From contig NC_092872.1 in the NCBI RefSeq assembly GCF_028372415.1, positions 264,145,008-264,209,007 of the forward strand: a stretch of 64,000 nt of DNA. Reading direction: 5' to 3'. The notes beneath the pieces were generated by a model, which saw only the letters and a list, made by a program, of their open reading frames with translations, was not told where the DNA came from and ran no database searches. Numbering within the stretch: the stretch's first letter is position 1; every line of letters starts with the position of its first letter. This document shows positions 12,836-22,465 of the stretch, one piece after another. The translations under genes and the position numbers were made by a program. The DNA comes from Notamacropus eugenii. Its lineage: Eukaryota > Chordata > Mammalia > Diprotodontia > Macropodidae.

Positions 12836-13280
12836 ACATACATCTACTGAGCCTGTTTGCTCTCTTATCTCCATACCAAATTAATATTTGATATATATTA
12901 AGGAAATAACATTGAAAACAACAATTACTCTGTATTTCTTATTGCTTTCTTCCCCACCTGCATGACATAATCTGAAAGCATTTAGAAAACTGGAAATCAC
13001 TTTTAAAATGGAAGTTGTTATTTGATGTAAATGAATTGGTCTATATGTTTCCACAAAAATAAAAGATATTTAATTGTTTTTTTTATTTGTCAGGCCAATA
13101 AAGGGCAATTTCATGGAATAATGATCACAAAATATACCCCCATATAAGAAGTTCCATGAATTTTTTACCAATTGTTTAATATTTAGGTTTTTTCTTACAC
13201 CTGAGACTCATGACAGGCTAAAATTGCTGTTTAACAATTCCTGAATTTGGTAGGGTATCTACTTGAAATCACAAAGATAT
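12836..13280. other. Intergenic DNA, no gene recognised
   Basis: No assignable feature. A run of T lies near 13077. Confidence 0.4.
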
Positions 13281-13284
13281 GCAT

Positions 13285-14060
13285 TCACAATCTTACTAGG
13301 TAAATGACCCTAGGCAGGTCCCTTAACCTCTTTCATGTGTTCAGTTTCATTATGTATAAAATGGAGACATACATCATAACAGCAAAGACCCCAACATACC
13401 CAGGGGGGATGGTGTACAGGTTCTTAGATCTGCTTTTCTAAAAAGAAAGCAACTTTTGAGGGTTCAACAATTTACTTTAACCAAACACATATATCATTCA
13501 CTTAGTTCAGGGAAAAAATTCAACACCCTGACCTTCAGAGAAAATGCAAATGGAGAAATAAAGACCAATAGACAGCGCTTCCAACTCTCTGACCATAAGT
13601 GACCATATATCACAGATCAAGACACATCCAACTGTTTGACCATTACATATATACATAGTTGCCAGAGACAGAAGCACCAACATCTGGGTTTTCAAAGCCA
13701 GAGGGTGCCTTAGTGGCTACCCAGAGTCTCATCTGGTCAAATAAGCACTTACAATAAGTAAGACCCCAAAGTAAAACCTCACCTCGGAGTACTTATACAC
13801 TTTTCAGAGTTAGAGGTCATGGCCCTCTGATTCAGTGCCTCCAGAGAAATTAACAAAATGTATTGAGGCCTACTAATGGGCAGGGAAGATCTTTAACTCT
13901 CTCCCACACCCCATCATTAATCTTACTTTAACATGACAAGGAGCATAGTACATGCCTCTGAGAGTTATTGTGAATTTCAGATGAGACAACACGGAAAGTG
14001 CTTTGCAAACTTTAAAGCTTTTTATAAATGCTAGTTATTATAGTTATTATTAGTTCACCT
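13285..14060 (+). repeat. MIR (plus) split by an LTR insertion
   Basis: Left half: 'aggtaaatgaccctaggcaggtcccttaacctc…cagtttcattatgtataaaatgg' (about 13300-13375). Right half: 'tctgagagttattgtgaatttcagatgagac…gtgctttgcaaactttaaagc…ataaatgctagttatta' (about 13955-14045). Together they give a MIR in sense order. The roughly 570 bp between them is the LTR listed separately. Confidence 0.7.
13380..13945 (-). mobile_element. LTR element, ERVL/MaLR-like, minus (inside a MIR)
   Basis: On the minus strand the text around 13400-13720 aligns by eye with 48620-48932 on the plus strand. Shared pieces include CCAGATGTTGGTGCTTCT, CAACTATGTAT..ATGTAATGG and CCTCAAAAGTTGCTTTC. Two dispersed copies in opposite orientation, one inserted in a MIR and one in an L1, indicate a mobile repeat. 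Size, the absence of coding sequence, and a TATAAG-like box ('GTGTATAAGTACTCC' on the minus strand) suggest a solo LTR. The family name is inferred. Confidence 0.6.
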
Positions 14061-15305
14061 ATTATTTAAACACAGTCTTTTCTTTTATAATTTAGTTGTT
14101 AAAGCCATGAGAAATAATTCCTACATAAGCATTGCACAGAGTGGAATATAGAAGGCTGAATGTGTATGTGTGTGTTTGAATTTTAATTGTGACAGCTTTG
14201 AGATTAAAAACTGAAGTGTAGGTGGATCCTAGCCATACTGACCATTAGGTGAGAATATCCAATATATAACCATTAGAGTTGTTCATTCATACTAATTACT
14301 TTTTATTCACTCCAAGAAAACCAGGGCATTGACTAAAACAAACCAAGATGCATTGACTTTTGAAACATAATTACCCAATGGACTCTTCATTTCATCATTA
14401 TCAGCCTTCTTTTCTACTGTTTTCTCTAAGTTGTTTTAGAAGTCGGCTGCTTCTTAATTGTGGAGCACATTTGTCTCTTGACAATTTGCTCCCCCAGATT
14501 TCCAATAAATCTCATGCCTCATCATAATAGAAAGCCAAGTTGCCTTGCTAAAATGCACTCATCATTTACCAGGTGTGGTCCAGAGGTGACTAATGAGTCC
14601 AAGGTCCCTGCTGTTTCTTGTTTAGTCTGGTAATTAGCTCTCTCTGCTGTTGTCCTTGTAAAGGATGTAAGCATGTTGAGTCACTTGGCAGAACTGAGTG
14701 AATGGCCTATCTAACCTGGGCTTCCTTTAGAAAGCTCCTTTAGCGGGTATGAGCACTGCAGGGTTGCCTTAAACACAGTTAGAGGGAGGAAGTCAAAGTG
14801 TATGCTAGCATAATTTCTCTCTGTAATCTTTCCTAGTCAGTTTCAGAATGTATTGCATGGAAATTTATTTATTCACTCAGTAAGCTTACCTTCTAAAATA
14901 ACAATAACCAAAATGGTAGATATTCTGGGTTTTATAGCAAATATATTCAGAATCCCATGAGATTGACTTTGAGATAGATGTCATGAGCTAAGAAATTCAC
15001 GTGTGCCCATTTGTGGGTACACAAGTGAAAAAGACAGAATAATCAGAAGTCTATGCTTTGTCAGAAAGCTGAAAATGATCCCCATGGTAAAGGGGGCATG
15101 TTCTTGTTTTGTAACAAATGAAGCTTTTTCTGGAGGTTAGAATACACATACTGGCTCTGTGTTATCACATTTAGTTCTCCCCCCTTTTTTTGAGAAATTG
15201 TGGATATCATATATTTCTTGGTTGTATCTTGAAGTGGAGAGGTAGTTTCAAGGCAAATATTTTTGAAATGTGATAGGCTCATATTTAGTCATATGAATCA
15301 TGTGC
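14061..15305. other. Non-repetitive intergenic DNA
   Basis: No repeat was recognised from about 14330 to 14880. The segment has balanced composition and homeodomain-type TAATTA/TTAATT cores near 14453 and 14631. No coding frame of substance is present. Confidence 0.45.
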
Positions 15306-15545
15306 ATATTCAGCATTCATTAAAAGCTTATTGTGTGCTAATTACTGTGCTGAATGTTAAACATACAAAGAAAAGCAAAAATTGGGTCCCTGTGCTAAAG
15401 AAACTCACCCTATAATGGGGGAGGGGGGACATCAGAAAGCAGATATGTACATACAGGTATATTCTTTGTAAATGGAATATAATCTTAGTTTGAAGATGAC
15501 TAGAAGTATATATGTGTTGAGGGTATGAATGAATACTAATTTTAG
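15306..15545 (+). repeat. L2/MIR-type old repeat fragment
   Basis: 'cattcattaaaagcttattgtgtgctaattactgtgctgaatg' followed by '…tgggtccctgtgctaaagaaactcaccctataatgggg' is a diverged copy of the L2-type unit ATTTATTAAGCACCTACTGTGTGC…CCCTGCCCTCAAGGAGCT…CTAATGGGG. Confidence 0.6.
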
Positions 15546-15579
15546 AACTGAAAGTTTCTTAATATTCATTAAATTATGG

Positions 15580-15870
15580 AATCATAGATTTAGATTTAAA
15601 AGGAACTTAAAGACTATTTTGTTCACCTTACAACTTTTCAGATGAGGCCCAAAGTTTGGAGAGTTTAAGTGACTAGTTCAGGATCACCCAGCCAGTAAGT
15701 TTCCAAAGCAGGCTTAAAACTCAGTTATTTTTCATTTCAGATCCATTTTCTATACATTGTGCTGCTCAATTTTGTAGATGAAGAAACTGACACTGACACA
15801 TGATAAAAAATGGCAGAGCTGGAATTTGAACTTAGGTCCTCTAACTGCAAATTTCACAGATTTTTCACTG
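15580..15870 (-). repeat. MIR/CORE-SINE copies, minus
   Basis: 'tttcagatgaggcccaaagtttggagagtttaagtgactagttcaggatcacccagccagtaag' is an antisense MIR core. A second short core 'tagatgaagaaactgacactga…gctggaatttgaacttaggtcctc' follows. Confidence 0.75.
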
Positions 15871-16039
15871 TAATATATTATCTGTTCATAACAGATATGC
15901 TTATACAGAGCATACTGTCTAATACTAATGAGGTCTGAGACACTACTTCACTCTGAAATTTTAAGATTGTTTGTGGTCTGGGTCATAGACCATAGACAAA
16001 AAAAAATTTGTTTTATTTAATTTGCAAGATGGTATATAT

Positions 16040-16190
16040 CATTACTATTCAATTAGCTTCAATAAATATTTATTAAGCACCTACTATATGTCTAATATTG
16101 TGATGGATGCTCATGATACAAATATGTTGAAAAAAAATTACTCTAAAGGAACAAAAGTTGTGTTGGGTTGCTTTAAGAGGGTTTACTGTT
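16040..16190 (+). repeat. L2-type old repeat fragment
   Basis: 'cttcaataaatatttattaagcacctactatatgtc' matches the common L2/MIR-type motif closely. Confidence 0.7.
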
Positions 16191-16191
16191 T

Positions 16192-16372
16192 TTCAGTCAT
16201 GTTTGCAATTTCCTTCTTCAACTTATTTTATGGATGAGGAAACTGAAGCAAATAGGTTTCTGTGAGTTAACTAGGGTCACACAGCTAAAGTTTGAGGCTG
16301 TATTTGAACTCAGGAAGATGAGTCCTCCTGACTCCAAGTCTGGCACTCTACTGTACCATCTAGCTGCCCTTA
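16192..16372 (-). mobile_element. CORE-SINE (Mar-1/Opo-1 type), minus
   Basis: 'ttttatggatgaggaaactgaagcaaatagg', 'agggtcacacagctaaag', 'atttgaactcaggaagatgag', 'ctgactccaagtctggcactc' and terminal 'accatctagctgcc' give the complete antisense order of the marsupial CORE-SINE. Confidence 0.88.
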
Positions 16373-16404
16373 GAAGGGATTTAGTTTTCAGAAATAGTAA
16401 GGTG

Positions 16405-16885
16405 ATAGCACCATTGTACACTACCTTTGTCAGGACTCATTTCTAGAGCATCATGTTGAGCTAAACCACAGTTTAGGAAGGATGCTGATCAGCTAGAGAC
16501 CATACAAAGAATTTTACTAAAGCCTAGAGTCCATGTCATATGAGATTCAATTGAAAGTAGTGGGAATTTTGAGACTGGATAAAAGAAGAAACAGGGTAGG
16601 AGATACCAGACATCTTCAAGGGTTTCTAGGGTTGCCATTTAGTAGTAAATTTGACTTGTTCTGCTTGATTGGAAAGGGCAGAACCAGGAGCAATGTGTGG
16701 ATATTACAAGAAATAAACATTTATAACAATTGGAGCTGTCCAAAAATGAAAAGAAATGCCTTAAAGACAATGACATCATTTTACATCTATGTTTGCAGGC
16801 AAAGGCGAGAGGGTTATTTCTTTAAAATGTTGTAGAAAATATTTCTTTCATGGGTAGATTAAAATAAATGCTCACAGACTGTCAG
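16405..16885 (+). repeat. CR1/L3-type LINE 3' fragment
   Basis: The succession 'gacttgttctgcttgattggaaagggcagaaccaggagcaatgtgtgg', 'ataacaattggagctgtccaaaaatg' and 'tcttcaagggtttctagggt' is the order of the CR1/L3 3' region in amniote genomes. It is strongly diverged; the 100-codon frame across it is not a host gene. Confidence 0.6.
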
Positions 16886-16904
16886 GAGGTGCTCTCTGAC
16901 CACA

Positions 16905-17260
16905 TTTAAGTAACCACTGTTTATCAAGTGCATTCTCTATGTGTGAGAACTTGTGCAGGTCTCTGGTAATCCACACATTAAATATGGCTCATACCCTGCC
17001 CTCATGGAGCTCATATTCTAGTGGGGGGGGCAATGTGATGTGTACACAAATACACGTTATAAAATATTGAGGGAAGTTGGTAAAGGAGAGCTTCATAATC
17101 TATTAAATAATCTGGGGAATTTTTATTTTGGAGAGAACATTAGTAGGAAGATGAGGAAACGTATTGTCTGAGCTAAGCCTCAATGCAAGCTGAATAATTT
17201 GAAAGACAGATATGAAGATGAAATGTAGTTGATGCCACAACAATTCATGGAGGCTACACA
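16905..17260 (+). repeat. L2-type old repeat fragment
   Basis: 'ccactgtttatcaagtgcattctctatgtg' and 'accctgccctcatggagctcatattctagtggggg' are the typical paired motifs of this repeat class. GAG triplets follow at about 17321-17338. Confidence 0.68.
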
Positions 17261-17489
17261 AAGGTATGATGAAGCTTCCAATTGAATTTTTAATTGAAAT
17301 ATTGATGATTGTAATGATGATGAGGAGGAGGAGGAGGACAGCTGGTCTTTTTACAGATCTTTCATATTTTTAAGATTCATTTTATATTAATCTCATTATA
17401 TATTAATCTCATATCCATTGTGTATTAACCTTATAATCTCATTCTATATTAATCTCATAATCACAGAAACATTGCAAGGTAACTAGCTA

Positions 17490-17650
17490 CTACATTGTAA
17501 TGACTGTTTTACAGATAAAGAAACTGAAGTTCATATACACTAAATGACTTTCTTAGGATCATGTTTTGATGAGTGTTAATAGTATTATCAATACCCAGAT
17601 CCCCCCAATTCTAGCTCTAGAATTCTAACCCATCTGTTAAATGGTTTCAT
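17490..17650 (-). repeat. MIR fragment, minus
   Basis: 'gttttacagataaagaaactgaag…actaaatgactttcttaggatcatg' is a diverged antisense MIR core. Confidence 0.6.
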
Positions 17651-17714
17651 TTATGTTGCCTCGCAAAAGTTATCCCAGGAAAAAAAAAATTGAACTTATG
17701 TAAATAAAAAAGAC

Positions 17715-18310
17715 AGAACATACCTTGGTTCATCCTTCAATTCCAGCCTAACTGACCTACTTCTTCCTGTATGTAACATGTCATCTCCAGTCTTGATGAA
17801 CTTGTACAGATTATCCCTCATGATAGGGAAACTATGATTCTTGGCCCTATGTCATGGAATACTTAGCTCCTTTCAAAGCTCATTTTCAATTCCACAGACT
17901 TCAAGTCCTCTATTCTGATTCTTGTGCCAGTTCCTCCTCCTCTATAGAATCTCTTTATATTTATTTTATATTTGCTTTTATGTTGCATCTGCCATTAAAA
18001 TGTAAATTTGCTAAAAGTAAGACCAGTGTTTTTATTTGTTTAGGGAATTCTACAATAGGAACCTTCCTGTACTGGTGCATATCAAGTACTACCGCACAAC
18101 TTAAAGCACTGGATTTTTCCCTGGTCACTGAGAGTTTAAATAACTCAGTCATATTAACAGAGACAGTATGTGTCAGAGATGGAAACTGAGACAAGACCTT
18201 CTTGAATTTGCAGGCAGTCCTCTAGGCATACATGATATTGTCTATTGAATGACTGATATACAATAAAATTTTAGTAAGTGCTTGCAGAATTGAATTAGAT
18301 TTGTGGGTCA
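17715..18310 (+). repeat. L2 3' fragment interrupted by a MIR/THER SINE
   Basis: Outer L2-like text: 'ttcttcctgtatgtaacatg', 'aatgtaaatttgctaaaagtaagaccagtg' and 'gaatgactgatatacaataaaattttagtaagtgc'. An antisense SINE-like insert at about 18055-18215 contains 'gagagtttaaataactcag' and 'gtgtcagagatggaaactgagacaagacc'. The 111-codon frame over it is fortuitous. Confidence 0.5.
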
Positions 18311-18865
18311 ATTCAAAATATACTCCAGGAAGCTGAAGTCTAATTAAGAATACCATCCTATCTAGCCTATTCCTTAAGTGACTCACAACTGCAACAGATA
18401 ACTGTTCAGTCATTGGAAGAGTTCCAGCTTTGATGTTTACAAGCCAGAGTCACTATTGAACAGTGAGACAAGGTCACTGTGAATGAAACCCTTGAGTGCA
18501 ATAATGGAAGAAATACTCAATCTTTCCTTTCTCAGTGGTTGGCTGCAGAATCACTGAACTGAATTTGAGGAGGGTTAGCACAACAAGGAAATAAGCAACA
18601 TTTCAAGAACTGCATTCAGTGAAATCCTTTAAAGGAAACAGTCCACTTAATATGGAAGTATGTGTGCAGGAATGATGATATACAGGAGTAGTGGGGCTGC
18701 AGCAAACCAAGGCACTAGAATAAAGAAGGTATGTTGTTTGCATATACTGAGTCCCTATTTTATGCCTCTTTGATAACCAGTCACAAATGCAGGATAGTCA
18801 AAAGTATGAAGTACTGAGGAAAAAACCCATAGCACCTCTCCTTAACTCAATCTCCTATTCTAGAA
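18311..18865. other. Intergenic DNA, no gene recognised
   Basis: No repeat or gene was recognised. Confidence 0.4.
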
Positions 18866-18869
18866 ATTG

Positions 18870-19125
18870 GTAAGATAGATACTAATAGCTAACATTTATC
18901 TAACATTAATATTTACAAAACATATTTAATGTGTGATATCATTGTATCCTAAAAACAATCCAGTAAGGTATGTGATATTATTATTCCCATTTTACAATTA
19001 AGAAAACAGGTTGCTAGAGATTGAGTGATTTGTTAATAGACAGCTAGAAAATGTGTTGAAAAATCAAAATCATGTCTTCTTGATTAGAAGTCAGATTTTC
19101 TATCTACTATGTCACCAATCTGTAT
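18870..19125 (-). repeat. MIR, minus
   Basis: 'cattttacaattaagaaaacagg', 'gattgagtgatttgttaat' and 'aaatcatgtcttcttgattagaagtcag' keep the antisense MIR order, with the AACATTTATCTAACA-type left part. Confidence 0.65.
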
Positions 19126-19149
19126 AATCAGTTACTTATTTTACAAACA

Positions 19150-20450
19150 TTGTTGATGTTGCTGAGGTTTAAGCCCAGGAACACCAAAAACTGTTGAGGT
19201 TTAAATCCAGGGATGCCAAAAACTTTTGGGGTTTCATGATGTGCTGTGGTGGAACCAACTCAAAGGATTCAGAGTCAGACCATCTCTTATGTAAGTATAA
19301 GCATTTACTGAGACTGATGCCTCTTATGAAACAGGCTTAGTTCCAAGAGTAATCAGCAACTTCAGAGAAAGCAAGATGAATTTTTATAGAGTAAAGATGA
19401 AATTATATTACAGAAATTTACGTAGAATGTAAGAATATGATTAATATTAAAAAGGCAGGAGAAATTTTTTAAGGGATTAGGTAATGGAGGAGGGGTTCCA
19501 TCTATTGTTTGGTGGTTAACCATTCTGGCCATGCTGCCCCCAGTTGGCTACCTATTGTGGTCTTGTGTGGTCAAGATATATAGTTAGGTATTGTGGTCCT
19601 GTCTTGGGATAGATGGATGGCATGATTGTCATTGACTACAGGAACACACCTGTTTTTGTGGGAATGGGTCTGGGGGTCATGGCTGGGTAAAGGCAGTGGC
19701 TGCTTTCCTATGCCTGATATTTCTGTGAGAACTATGAATTTCAGGGACACACCTGTTGTTCTGGTGAGTAATGAGGCATATATGAAGAACTTAGGACATT
19801 GGTGTGGTAGGGGAGGGTAGATAGGTACAGTGGGTCTGTAATGAAGTTGACCATTGGGGTTGGGAGCAGTTCTATTAGGACTCCATCAGTGTGAGCAATA
19901 AGTTGGAGGACTAGACAATCTCTCATGAACACTTGAACCTTTCCAAAACAGGAATTATGCATGAAAGGTTTTTACCTTTCAATGTAAGTTGTCTCCATGT
20001 TCTAGATTGCAATGAAACACTGTTAGCATTAAAGAGGTAGCAATGAGATAAACAAAAAGCACAGAATACTAATCCCTAGCCAAAAAAGGAGGCTCACCAG
20101 CTAACTGATGGGCTTGAACCAGAACACAATTCCTGACCCAAATCCCAGTGCCTTTTAAAATCAAAGGAAAGCCCATCAGTAAATGCATGGGGAGGCAAAG
20201 TGTAGGATTGAAGCAAGGGGAAGAAAGGGGAAAAATTATTTGAGTGTTGAGGGGTACAACTTATGAACTCCTCCACTATCTATAAAGGGTGTTGGATAGT
20301 TTACCACAGGTTTCCCTTGAACTTATTTAGTGCTTGGAAAAAACATTTCTTCCTGACTCAGGTGCAGGTAAATTGAAGCCCCTAGGAACAACTGACACCA
20401 AGAAGACTAGGTGTCAAAACTCTCTATCACCTGCAGGAATTATTTCTAAG
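19150..20450 (-). mobile_element. Probable old LTR/ERV block, minus
   Basis: The minus strand of about 19150-19640 has LTR-like features: a CTATAAAAA box (19381-19390), an AGTAAA variant poly(A) signal (about 19301) and an end near …CAGCAACA at 19155. No protein motif survives in 19640-20450, which may be internal sequence or unrelated. Within it, 19162-19236 is a 32-bp imperfect tandem duplication. Assignment is tentative. Confidence 0.35.
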
Positions 20451-21020
20451 TGTGAAGAATGAAAGATGAAGGACATTTGAAGTAAAAACTGTAAGAAAAA
20501 ATTCTAGAAACTGTTTAGAATAGGAAATCAAAACAGGAATCGTAGCATGCAATGAGAAATATAAAGAATAAAAAAATAATCAGGGCTAAGAATCAAAGAA
20601 TAAATGCCTATAATGTACAGAAAGTGAAGATTAATAAAGAAGAAAATGAGGGAAAATATTTTTTAGGAAAACCACAAATATGAAAAAGATGAAGGTGAGA
20701 AGAAAGAAGGGATTTCATTTAATTCCTTACATGAGGAGAAAATGAAATTAGAGTATGGATGAAATAATTAAATGAAGTGGAAAAAAGTCTAAAGTTAAGT
20801 ACAAAGACAAAACTAGTCAAAGGGAGATGAAATAAAGGATAATGTGAGAAAGAGAGCTGCTGAGATTAAGGACTATTTTCAAATATATTAAGCTAAAATA
20901 ACTGAAAAATAAAAAGTTACATTTCTTATAGAAAAATATGTAAAAACCCTAATTTGGAAAATATTACAATATTAGAGAAAATATAGGAAAAATAGCAACC
21001 TAGCTCATCATTGCAAATTT
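20451..21020. other. A-rich intergenic DNA, no gene recognised
   Basis: Purine/A-rich sequence with many short AAAG runs. It may be eroded retroelement sequence, but no motif supports a family. Confidence 0.35.
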
Positions 21021-21089
21021 GAATGAAGAGGGGCAGAGCCAAAATGGTAATTGCAAGGATTCACCTGAGCTCTCCCAAATTCCCCCACC

Positions 21090-21439
21090 AGAAAAGAAAA
21101 GAAAAGAGAAGGAAAGGAAAGGAAAGGAAAGGAAAGGAAAGGAAAGGAAAGGAAAGGAAAGGAAAGGAAAGGAAAGGAAAGGAAAGAAAGGAAAGGAAAG
21201 GAAAGGAAAGGAAAGGAAAGGAAAGGAAGGAAAGGAAAAGGAAAGGAAAGGAAAGGGAAGGGAAGGGAAGGGAAGGGAAGGGAAGGGAAGGGAAGGGAAG
21301 GGAAGGGAAGGAAAGGAAAGGTAAGGAAAGGAAAGGAAAGGAAAGGAAAGGAAAGGAAAGGAAAGGAAAGGAAAGGAAAGGAAAGGAAAGGAAAGGAAAG
21401 GAAAGGAAAGGAAAAGGAAAGGAAAGGAAAGGAAAGGAA
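21090..21439. repeat. (GGAAA)n / (GGGAA)n array, 350 bp
   Basis: Pure-purine pentanucleotide array. GAAAA/GGAAA units occupy about 21090-21250, GGGAA units about 21250-21310, and GGAAA units 21310-21439. It begins about 70 bp inside the L1 5' end. All three purine-strand frames are open (lysine/glutamate/glycine/arginine peptides), which is a consequence of the repeat and not a gene. Confidence 0.98.
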
Positions 21440-22107
21440 GTAGGGAAAACTTTAAAGTAATGTCTCAAATTCAATTTTGGAGAGGAAGAAACAGCAAAAG
21501 GTCTAGATAAAACAACTTTGAACCCAAGACAACTTAGAGTGTGGGCAGGAAAACGTCTGTCTCATGGGTGTGATGCAGCTGTCAGGCCTGGAATATAGTA
21601 AGGCAGAGGTCTTGCCCTGGGAGGCCAGCAGCAAGTCTTAGGGGTGGATGCATTTCAAAAGTTAGGGATTTTAGGAGGTCTCGGTCCACAGAGAATGAGT
21701 CAAACAACTGTTCAGTCTGAGAATTCCTAGAGACATTTTGCAGGCATTGGGTGCAGGGCCATGTTTCATTGCCCACATACAGATCTTGTTTACAATCCTA
21801 GAGTAAAGAAAAAAACACTATGCCACTGATGCTTATAACAGTAAGAGAATAGGGGGAGCTAGTCACAGTGTAATGCTGGAGAAGAGTGCTTCTGGTCACT
21901 CACAGATGAGATCATAGGTCAGTAGAGTAGTTAACACATTTCTTCTTATATCATATCATCTTGGAAGAATTGAAAACCTAAAGACTCTCAGAACTAAACA
22001 AAAAAATAACAGCATGGAAAATATGAAGCTTGGAAGAGTGCTCCTTCCAACCAGGAAGGAGAGCTCAACTTTAAAATAAAGTTGGAAGTCAAGAAACAGT
22101 CCTAAAA

Positions 22108-22465
22108 AAAATGGGCAAGCAATGCCTTCCAAAGGGAGGGGCTGGGGAGGGAGGGAGGAAAAGAAGTTGGAACTCAAAGTTTTTAGGAACAACTGTCGAG
22201 TACTGTTCTTGCTACTAGGAAATAAGAAATACAGGTAAAGGGGTATAGAAAGTTATTTGGCCCTACAAGACAAAAGAGAAGATGGAGACAAGGGCAGAGA
22301 GGGATGATAGAAGAGAGAGCAGATTGGTGATAGGGGCAATTAGAATGCTCGGTGTTTTGGGGCAGGGGAAGGGGGCAAAAGGGGAGAAAATGTGGAACCC
22401 AAAATTTTGTGAAAATGAATGTTAAAAGTTAAATAAATAAATATTTTTTAAAAATGGGCAAGCAA
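22108..22465 (+). mobile_element. 5'-truncated HAL1 with perfect 15-bp target duplication
   Basis: AAAATGGGCAAGCAA occurs at 22108-22122 and again at 22451-22465. Between them lies a HAL1 3' end in plus orientation (22123-22450). It matches the antisense 24500-24790 and 31290-31580 copies (AAGTTGGAACTCAAAGTTTT, GTGGAACCCAAAATTTTGTG) and ends in an A-rich tail. It is a clean 5'-truncated retrotransposition into the older L1. Confidence 0.9.

Noticed and set aside
16533..16835. 100-codon plus-strand frame as a host gene
   Set aside because: It coincides with a diverged CR1/L3 3' fragment and has no recognisable domain.
19162..19236. Possible CRISPR-like repeat
   Set aside because: Only about two imperfect tandem units with no spacers, in vertebrate DNA.
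21019..21474. Open frames of 101-145 codons on both strands (lysine/glutamate or phenylalanine/proline-rich)
   Set aside because: All frames are open because the GGAAA repeat contains no stop codon; not a gene.
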